In this document: positions 7,652-12,796 of the stretch, piece after piece
Layout: the number at the start of each line of letters is the position of its first letter
Position numbering within the stretch: the first letter of the stretch is position 1
Assembly: GCA_018267925.1 (NCBI GenBank)
Contig: JAFDXO010000126.1
Coordinates: forward strand, 1-57,913
Reading direction: 5' to 3'
DNA: 57,913 nucleotides
Source: Bacteroidota bacterium
GTDB taxonomy: Bacteria > Bacteroidota > Bacteroidia > Chitinophagales > Chitinophagaceae
Translations under genes and position numbers: made by a program
Notes under the pieces: model-generated
Database searches by the model: none
The model's input: only the letters and a program-made list of their open reading frames with translations
Told to the model about the DNA's origin: nothing

Positions 7652-8476
7652 ATGGAAGAAAATAAAAACTATAATAAAGAATTATCAACTGTCAATTCTC
7701 AATTCTCAATTGAAAGAAATTCTCAATTGTCAATTGAAAAAGAAGTAGTAATAAAAACAGACAAACTAACCAAACGTTTTGGCGATTTCATCGCTACAAA
7801 CGAAGTTACTTTTGACGTATATGCAGGAGAAATATTTGGCTTCTTAGGTGCAAACGGTGCAGGCAAAACAACTGCAATGAAAATGCTTTGCGGACTTTCT
7901 ACACCTTCATCGGGCGATGCTACTATTGCAGGGTTTGACATTTACAAGCAGACCGAACAAATAAAAAAGAACATCGGCTATATGAGCCAAAAATTTTCGC
8001 TGTATGAAGATTTAACGGTAATAGAAAACATACAATTTTTTGGCGGTATCTATGGTTTATCCAATAAACAATTAAAAGAAAAAAGCAATGAATTGATTGA
8101 AAAATTGGGTTTGCAAAACGAAGCAAAAAAATTGGTTGGTTCATTGCCATTGGGTTGGAAACAAAAATTAGCCTTTTCGGTTGCGGTATTCCACGAACCT
8201 AAAATTGTTTTTTTGGACGAGCCAACAGGAGGAGTTGACCCCATAACAAGACGGCAATTTTGGGATTTGATATACGAAGCAGCCGACAGAGGTATTACCG
8301 TATTCGTAACTACACACTATATGGACGAAGCAGAATATTGCAACCGAATTTCTATAATGGTGGACGGAGTAATAGAAGCGTTGGACACACCTGCCAACTT
8401 AAAACAAAAATTCTCAGCAACGTCAATGGACGAAGTTTTTTATAAACTAGCGAGAGGAGCAAAAAGAAGTGAATAA
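7652..8476 (+). CDS. ABC transporter ATPase 2 (YbhF C-half-like)
   Basis: A 274-residue ABC ATPase. The catalytic domain starts near residue 31 (VVIKTDKLTKRFGDF). Walker A is GANGAGKT, the signature region is LPLGWKQKLAFS (a variant of LSGG), Walker B is IVFLDEPTGGVD, and the H-loop is TTHYMDEA. It ends DEVFYKLARGAKRSE. It probably pairs with ATPase 1, which lacks the switch His, to drive the two permeases at 10023 and 11273. The first 30 residues are largely encoded by pyrimidine heptads (array R8) and there is no later ATG before the Walker region, so this seems to be a repeat-derived N-terminal extension. A copy of its last 13 codons lies at 9459-9497. Confidence 0.9.
   Translation: MEENKNYNKELSTVNSQFSIERNSQLSIEKEVVIKTDKLTKRFGDFIATNEVTFDVYAGEIFGFLGANGAGKTTAMKMLCGLSTPSSGDATIAGFDIYKQTEQIKKNIGYMSQKFSLYEDLTVIENIQFFGGIYGLSNKQLKEKSNELIEKLGLQNEAKKLVGSLPLGWKQKLAFSVAVFHEPKIVFLDEPTGGVDPITRRQFWDLIYEAADRGITVFVTTHYMDEAEYCNRISIMVDGVIEALDTPANLKQKFSATSMDEVFYKLARGAKRSE
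7682..7735 (+). repeat. Heptad array R8 inside the ATPase 2 N-terminus
   Basis: Pyrimidine units TTATCAA, CTGTCAA, TTCTCAA, TTCTCAA, then TTGAAAG, then TTCTCAA and TTGTCAA. They are translated within residues 11-30 (LSTVNSQFSIERNSQLSIE). R7 just upstream provides the purine arm, so R7 and R8 may be one element split by the new start codon. Confidence 0.85.
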
Positions 8477-8610
8477 TGGAGAATGGAGAATGGAGAGTGG
8501 AGAATGGAGAGTGGAGAATGGAGAGTGGAGAATGGAGAGTGGAAAATGGAGAGTGAACAAAAATCATTCTCAACTTTCAACTTTCAATTCTCAATTCTCA
8601 ACTTTCAATT
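8475..8610 (+). repeat. Heptad array R9 (longest two-arm copy)
   Basis: Twelve purine units (AATGGAG and AGTGGAG in near alternation, the last AGTGAAC) start in the TAA stop of ATPase 2. The linker is AAAAATCA. Six pyrimidine units (TTCTCAA and CTTTCAA forms) and a TTAAATAAAA tail run to the ATG of the phospholipase. The purine arm reads as repeats of MENGEWR in the forward frames. Confidence 0.93.
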
Positions 8611-8618
8611 AAATAAAA

Positions 8619-9455
8619 ATGAACAATGCAATAAAACATATCATCACTTACAATCTGCAAATTTGCAGCTTGCTGTTGTTTCCGTTTACTATATATGCAC
8701 AGCCAAATATGAGTAAAGACAGTACGCAGTATGTTTTCAGTAAATCTCCTGCATTCTCTATATTCAAGGATAACTATTTTATTAGTGGCACTACATTGAA
8801 CGAAACGCCATCAAAAAATAATTCTGATGCAAAGTTCCAATTCAGCTTTAAACAAAGATTACAGAACAAGCCATTAATTTGGGGTTCTTATTTCTATCTG
8901 ACCTATACGCAAAAATCCTTTTGGGATATTTATAAGTCATCAAGCCCATTTGCCGAAAGCAATTATAATCCAGGATTACAGTTGATAAAACCCATTTATA
9001 AAAAAGACCGGTTTATAGGAGTTTTGGGATTGAGTTTAGAACACGAAAGTAACGGTAGAGACAGTATCTACTCCCGAAGCTGGAATTTTGTAGGCATTAA
9101 TTATGCTCACTTTTTCTCCGATAAAGTTCTGGCATCTATTAAAGTATTTGTACCGTTTGAGCTTAGCGATAACCCGGATTTGAACAAATACATCGGTTAT
9201 TCGGAAGCACAGTTTTCCTGGAATATAAAGAAAAACCGATTGATTTTAGATGTAACAGGCAGAAAAGGTGCGGAATGGAATACCAAAGGCAGCCTGATGA
9301 CAACATTGAGTTTCAGACCATCAGTGAAACGAAACCTGTACTGGTCAATACAATGGTGGCAGGGCTATTCTGAAAGCCTGATAGATTATAAACAAAGTAC
9401 AAGTATGATAAGAATTGGATTTACAGTAAAGCCAACTTTCTATCGCTTCTATTAA
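8619..9455 (+). CDS. pldA: Outer-membrane phospholipase A
   Basis: A 278-residue outer-membrane beta-barrel phospholipase A1. An N-terminal signal peptide ends near residue 27 (FTIYAQ). The catalytic motif LEHESNGRDS followed by SRSWN matches the OMPLA His-Ser-Asn centre (E. coli reads NHDSNGR and SRSWN). Barrel strands follow, ending in an aromatic FYRFY. OMPLA degrades phospholipids that reach the outer leaflet when the membrane is disturbed. Here it is interposed between the ATPase 2 gene and a second copy of that gene's last codons, so it looks like a later insertion. Co-transcription with an exporter suggests an envelope-stress role; that is inference. Confidence 0.88.
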   Translation: MNNAIKHIITYNLQICSLLLFPFTIYAQPNMSKDSTQYVFSKSPAFSIFKDNYFISGTTLNETPSKNNSDAKFQFSFKQRLQNKPLIWGSYFYLTYTQKSFWDIYKSSSPFAESNYNPGLQLIKPIYKKDRFIGVLGLSLEHESNGRDSIYSRSWNFVGINYAHFFSDKVLASIKVFVPFELSDNPDLNKYIGYSEAQFSWNIKKNRLILDVTGRKGAEWNTKGSLMTTLSFRPSVKRNLYWSIQWWQGYSESLIDYKQSTSMIRIGFTVKPTFYRFY

Positions 9456-9458
9456 TGA

Positions 9459-9497
9459 TTTTATAAACTGGCAAGAAGAGCGAAAATAAGTGAATAA
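9459..9497 (+). pseudogene. Duplicated 3' end of the ATPase 2 gene
   Basis: Thirteen codons reading FYKLARRAKISE and TAA, beginning three bases after the pldA stop. They match the end of ATPase 2 (FYKLARGAKRSE and stop, 8438-8476). Over the 43 bp from 9463, only five bases differ from the copy at 8442. The stop codon again merges with a heptad array (R10). This fragment has no start and is best seen as the scar of an insertion or duplication that placed pldA here. Confidence 0.85.
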
Positions 9498-9570
9498 TGG
9501 AGAATTGAAAATGGAAAGTGGAGAATGAACAAAAAATCATTTTCAACTTTCAAATTTCAATTTTCAACTA
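9496..9570 (+). repeat. Heptad array R10 (two arms)
   Basis: AATGGAG, AATTGAA, AATGGAA, AGTGGAG and AATGAAC start in the TAA of the ATPase tail fragment. An AAAAAATCA linker follows, then TTTTCAA, CTTTCAA, ATTTCAA, TTTTCAA and a CTAAATAAA tail to the four-helix gene. Confidence 0.9.
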
Positions 9571-9583
9571 AATAAAAAAAGAT

Positions 9584-9931
9584 ATGATACAGGAAAAAAG
9601 TTTAGTATTTGCTGTAAGAATTGTAAAACTGTACAAGATACTTGCAGAAAACAAAAAGGAGTATGTTCTTTCAAAACAAGTGTTGAGAAGCGGAACAGCC
9701 ATTGGGGCTTTGGCAAGAGAAGCTGAACACGCCCAATCAAAAGCTGATTTCTTAAATAAAATGAACATAGGATTGAAAGAAGCTAATGAAACTTTGTATT
9801 GGTTAATCCTATTGAAAGAAACAGAATACCTGTCGCAAATGGAGTTTCAATCTATTTATGCTGATGCTGAAGAGTTAGTCAAAATACTCGTAAGCATTGT
9901 AAAAACAACAAAAACAAAACTAAACAGATAA
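9584..9931 (+). CDS. Four-helix-bundle protein (S23/Avd-like), copy 2
   Basis: A 115-residue paralogue of the protein at 3778-4128. Over 114 shared residues only A8V, L19I, L33V and T86M differ, and the last residues are R instead of KQ. The DNA, however, differs at about 32 further synonymous codons. This pattern means that both copies have been kept under selection for protein sequence since the duplication, or that they arrived separately from related sources. The copy lies between arrays R10 and R11 and ahead of the first permease. Its function is unknown. Confidence 0.88.
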   Translation: MIQEKSLVFAVRIVKLYKILAENKKEYVLSKQVLRSGTAIGALAREAEHAQSKADFLNKMNIGLKEANETLYWLILLKETEYLSQMEFQSIYADAEELVKILVSIVKTTKTKLNR

Positions 9932-10018
9932 TGGAGAATGGAGAGTGGAGAATGGAGAAAAATCATTCTCAACTTTCAATTCTCAATTTTCAATTTTCAA
10001 TTTTCAACTATCAATTAA
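9930..10018 (+). repeat. Heptad array R11 (two arms)
   Basis: AATGGAG, AATGGAG, AGTGGAG and AATGGAG start in the TAA of the four-helix gene. An AAAAATCA linker follows, then seven pyrimidine units (TTCTCAA, CTTTCAA, TTCTCAA, three TTTTCAA, CTATCAA) and TTAAATAA directly before the permease ATG. Confidence 0.92.
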
Positions 10019-10022
10019 ATAA

Positions 10023-11129
10023 ATGAAACAGTTTTTATCATTCGTCAGAAAAGAATTTTATCACGTTTTCCGTGATAATAAAACCCTGTTGATGTTATTT
10101 GGCTTACCGATAGTATTGATTGTACTTTTTGGTTTTGCCGTAACCAACGAAATTAAAAATGCAAAAATAGTTGTTTGTGATTATGCCAAAGACCCTGCAT
10201 CGCAGGAAATTATCAATAAGTTGTCCGCTAATAAAACTTTTCATCTTGAAAAGGCATTGCTTAACCATTCACAGATAGAAACAGAATTTAAGAAAGAAAA
10301 CATCAAGTTAGCTATTATTTTTCCAGCAAATTTCAATAAAGACTTATTGCATTTAAACAAAGCACAAGTACAAATAATCGCTGATGGCTCAGACCCAAAC
10401 ACCGCCAATACGCTTACAACTTATGCAACATCGGTAATAATGGATTATCAAAGGGAATTAATACAAAACAGCAATATACCTTACAGCATAGCACCCGAAA
10501 TAAGAATGTTGTACAATCCCGAATTGAAAGGTGCAACCAACTTTGTACCGGGCATTATGGCGTTAGTATTGCTTTTGGTTTGTGTGCTGATGACAGCCGT
10601 TTCCATAGTAAAAGAAAAAGAAACCGGCACAATGGAAATTCTGTTGGTGTCGCCTTTTAACCCGCTTTTAGTTATTATTTCAAAAGCACTTCCCTTTTTG
10701 CTTTTATCGCTTGTTAATCTTGTAGTAATCCTTATACTAAGCGTTACCTTGTTGGATATGCCTATCAATGGCAGTATTTGGCTATTGATTGCAGAAAGCA
10801 CATTACTCATTATCTGTGCCTTGTCGTTGGGCTTGCTTATTTCAAATAACACAAAGTCGCAACAAACGGCAATGCTTTTGGCAATGATGGGTATGATGTT
10901 GCCCACAATGCTGTTTACAGGCTTTATGTTTCCTTTAGAGAATATGCCGGTTGCATTACAAGTAATTGCCAATATTTTCCCGTCAAAATGGTATTACATC
11001 ATTGTAAAATCAATCATGATAAAAGGCTTAGGCTTTTCCGCTATTTGGAAAGAAACACTAATTCTTTTAGGCACAACAATCCTATTATTGGCATTAAGCC
11101 TTAAAACATTTAAAACAAGACTTGAGTAA
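10023..11129 (+). CDS. ABC-2 type permease 1 (YbhS-like)
   Basis: A 368-residue inner-membrane permease of the ABC-2 exporter class. One span lies near residues 22-42, then a periplasmic domain of about 130 residues (DGSDPNTANTLTTYATSV). Five or six C-terminal spans begin near FVPGIMALVLLLVCVLMTA. The conserved cytoplasmic motif SIVKEKETGTMEILLVSP couples to the ATPase. The last span cluster contains LFTGFMFPLENMP, usual for this family. It probably forms a heterodimer with the permease at 11273. The stop codon overlaps array R12. Confidence 0.92.
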   Translation: MKQFLSFVRKEFYHVFRDNKTLLMLFGLPIVLIVLFGFAVTNEIKNAKIVVCDYAKDPASQEIINKLSANKTFHLEKALLNHSQIETEFKKENIKLAIIFPANFNKDLLHLNKAQVQIIADGSDPNTANTLTTYATSVIMDYQRELIQNSNIPYSIAPEIRMLYNPELKGATNFVPGIMALVLLLVCVLMTAVSIVKEKETGTMEILLVSPFNPLLVIISKALPFLLLSLVNLVVILILSVTLLDMPINGSIWLLIAESTLLIICALSLGLLISNNTKSQQTAMLLAMMGMMLPTMLFTGFMFPLENMPVALQVIANIFPSKWYYIIVKSIMIKGLGFSAIWKETLILLGTTILLLALSLKTFKTRLE

Positions 11130-11250
11130 TGGACAATGGACAATGGACAATGGACAATGGAAAATGGAAAATGGAGAATGGAGAGTGGAAAATGGAAAAT
11201 GGGGAGTGAACAAAAATCATTCTCAACTTTCAACTTTCAATTCTCAACTA
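11128..11250 (+). repeat. Heptad array R12 (two arms)
   Basis: Twelve purine units (AATGGAC four times, then AATGGAA, AATGGAG, AGTGGAA and AATGGGG forms, ending AGTGAAC) start in the TAA of permease 1. An AAAAATCA linker is followed by TTCTCAA, CTTTCAA, CTTTCAA, TTCTCAA and a CTAAATAAA tail. The leader then continues for about 15 bp to the ATG at 11273. Confidence 0.93.
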
Positions 11251-11272
11251 AATAAAATTCAATTAAAAAGAA

Positions 11273-12394
11273 ATGAGAACATTAATATTTTTATTACGAA
11301 AAGAGTTTAAGCAAATATTTCGTAACAAAGCATTGTTACCAATGATTTTTATATCGCCATTATTGCAATTGCTTATACTGCCGTTAGCATCCGATTACGA
11401 AGTAAGGAACATCAACATTTCTATAGTTGACCACGACCATTCAACCTATTCGCAACAACTTATTTCAAAAATTACCGCTTCGGGATATTTTCAATTGGTT
11501 GACTATGGTAATTCCTTTCAAGCTGCATTTAATCAGATTGAAAAAGATAAATCCGATTTGATTTTGGAAATACCCCAGGGCTTTGAAAAAAACTTAGTAC
11601 GAGAAAGTAAAGAAAAAATATTCATTGCCGCTAATGCCATCAATGGCGTAAAGGCAGGTTTGGGAGGAGCTTATCTTGCACAAATTATTTCTTCTTACAA
11701 TAATGATATTCGTTTGAAGTGGGTACAGCAACCGAAATTCAACCCGATACCACAAATAGAAGTAACAACATCCAATTGGTTCAATCCACATTTGAACTAT
11801 AATTTTTTTATGGTTCCGGGAATTTTGGCAGTTTTGGTAACAATGATTGGGGCGTATATGTGTAGTTTGAACATTGTAAAAGAAAAAGAAATTGGAACTA
11901 TTGAACAGATTAATGTAACACCTATTAAAAAATGGCAATTTATTGTGGGCAAGTTGCTTCCATTTTGGATTATAGGAATATTCATTTTTAGTATTGGTTT
12001 GTTTGGTGTTGCCCGCTGGGTTTACGGCATCGTTCCTGTAGGAAATTTATTTTTACTTTATGGATTTATGTCGCTTTACTTAGTAGCACTATTAGGTTTA
12101 GGCTTACTCATTTCCACTTTTTCGGAAACACAGCAACAGGCAATGTCAATCACCTTTTTTTTCACAATGATTTTTATGCTGATGAGCGGGCTTTTCACCT
12201 CCCTTGACGGAATGCCCCAATGGGCAAAATTTATTGCCAATTGCAATCCTGTAACTTATTTCATTGAAGTAATGCGAATGATAGTTTTAAAAGGAAGTGG
12301 TTTTGCCGACATCAAAAATCATTTTTTAATTATGACAGGATTTGCTGTATTTCTGAATGGTTTTGCGATTTGGAATTATAGGAAAACGAGTTAA
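11273..12394 (+). CDS. ABC-2 type permease 2 (YbhR-like)
   Basis: A 373-residue permease paralogous to the one at 10023. It has an N-terminal span (LLPMIFISPLLQLLILPL), a periplasmic domain with the family-like SNWFNPHLNYNFFMVPGILA, the coupling motif NIVKEKEIGTIEQINVTP, and C-terminal spans including FTSLDGMPQWAKFI. It is the last gene of the efflux operon. No heptad array follows its stop, unlike the genes before it. No clear terminator was found next to the stop; a highly folded stretch begins about 18 bp later. Confidence 0.92.
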   Translation: MRTLIFLLRKEFKQIFRNKALLPMIFISPLLQLLILPLASDYEVRNINISIVDHDHSTYSQQLISKITASGYFQLVDYGNSFQAAFNQIEKDKSDLILEIPQGFEKNLVRESKEKIFIAANAINGVKAGLGGAYLAQIISSYNNDIRLKWVQQPKFNPIPQIEVTTSNWFNPHLNYNFFMVPGILAVLVTMIGAYMCSLNIVKEKEIGTIEQINVTPIKKWQFIVGKLLPFWIIGIFIFSIGLFGVARWVYGIVPVGNLFLLYGFMSLYLVALLGLGLLISTFSETQQQAMSITFFFTMIFMLMSGLFTSLDGMPQWAKFIANCNPVTYFIEVMRMIVLKGSGFADIKNHFLIMTGFAVFLNGFAIWNYRKTS

Positions 12395-12411
12395 ATACAT
12401 TGACGACAAAT

Positions 12412-12530
12412 AGCCAACGCTTTTGGTAGCACATTTGCATTTTTCCAACCGCACAAAGCCAAACAAAAAATGCAAAATGTTGAAGTCGGGAGATGGGGCA
12501 ACATTTTGTCAAAAGCTTGTATTCTTGGCT
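12412..12530. repeat. Right flanking repeat with overlapping hairpins
   Basis: The first 50 bp match the left flank at 116-165. AGCCAACGCTTTTGG (12412-12426) is mirrored by TCAAAAGC and TTGGCT at 12509-12530. Inside, TTTGCATTTTT (12434-12444) can pair with AAAAATGCAAA (12466-12476), while CAAAATGTTG (12473-12482) can pair with CAACATTTTG (12499-12508). The two inner hairpins share bases 12473-12476 and so compete. It could act as terminator or recombination structure; no T-run follows. Confidence 0.5.
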
Positions 12531-12569
12531 GCAAGCGAAAAGCCGTAACGGGAGCTTGATTTATTGGCT

Positions 12570-12776
12570 ACGGGGCAAATGCGACCCGGTAGGTGTGACT
12601 TAGTTTAGGCTTTTATACGGAACTCAGGAAGTCCTTATTAAATGTAAAGGGAACGGCACAAGCAGGAAGTACCTGTGAGGCTTATAATACCGATGTTTAC
12701 CCCATTGGATGTATAGCTATCTAACGGGGTAAATAAGGATGACGGATGCTGTTGTTGTAGTGATGAAATGATAGGT
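12570..12776 (+). other. Probable truncated group II intron (5' domain I part)
   Basis: The non-coding stretch contains phrases typical of bacterial group II introns upstream of their reverse transcriptase: ATGCGACCCGGTAGGTGTG (an intron start is normally GTGCG), GGAACTCAGGAAGTCC, GGGAACGGCACAAGCAGG, GGATGTATAGCTATCTAACG and GTAGTGATGAAATGATAGG. No reverse transcriptase and no domain V hairpin follow; the next feature is the 3' end of the GH3 gene. I recognise this by pattern memory, not alignment. If right, it is a fragment left at the island edge. Confidence 0.45.
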
Positions 12777-12796
12777 GAGCATTTTTCATCTATACA

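Noticed and set aside
8483..8716. ORF starting MENGEWRMESGEWR over array R9
   Set aside because: It is heptad repeats read in frame and then pldA out of frame; any such array gives an open frame. Not a gene, though translation as a leader is discussed.
3778..9931. Complete diversity-generating retroelement around the Avd-like genes
   Set aside because: No reverse transcriptase, template repeat or variable repeat is present in the window.
10481..10972. Antisense ORF of 163 codons
   Set aside because: Mirror of permease 1, no recognisable protein.
2674..11250. CRISPR array
   Set aside because: The repeats are contiguous 7-mers with no spacers, and no cas gene is present.
11122..11310. ORF of 62 codons over array R12
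   Set aside because: Same cause: repeats, then permease 2 read out of frame.
12412..12530. Integron attC site
   Set aside because: Ends resemble GTTGGCT, but the GTTRRRY core is not met, and there is no integrase or cassette array.
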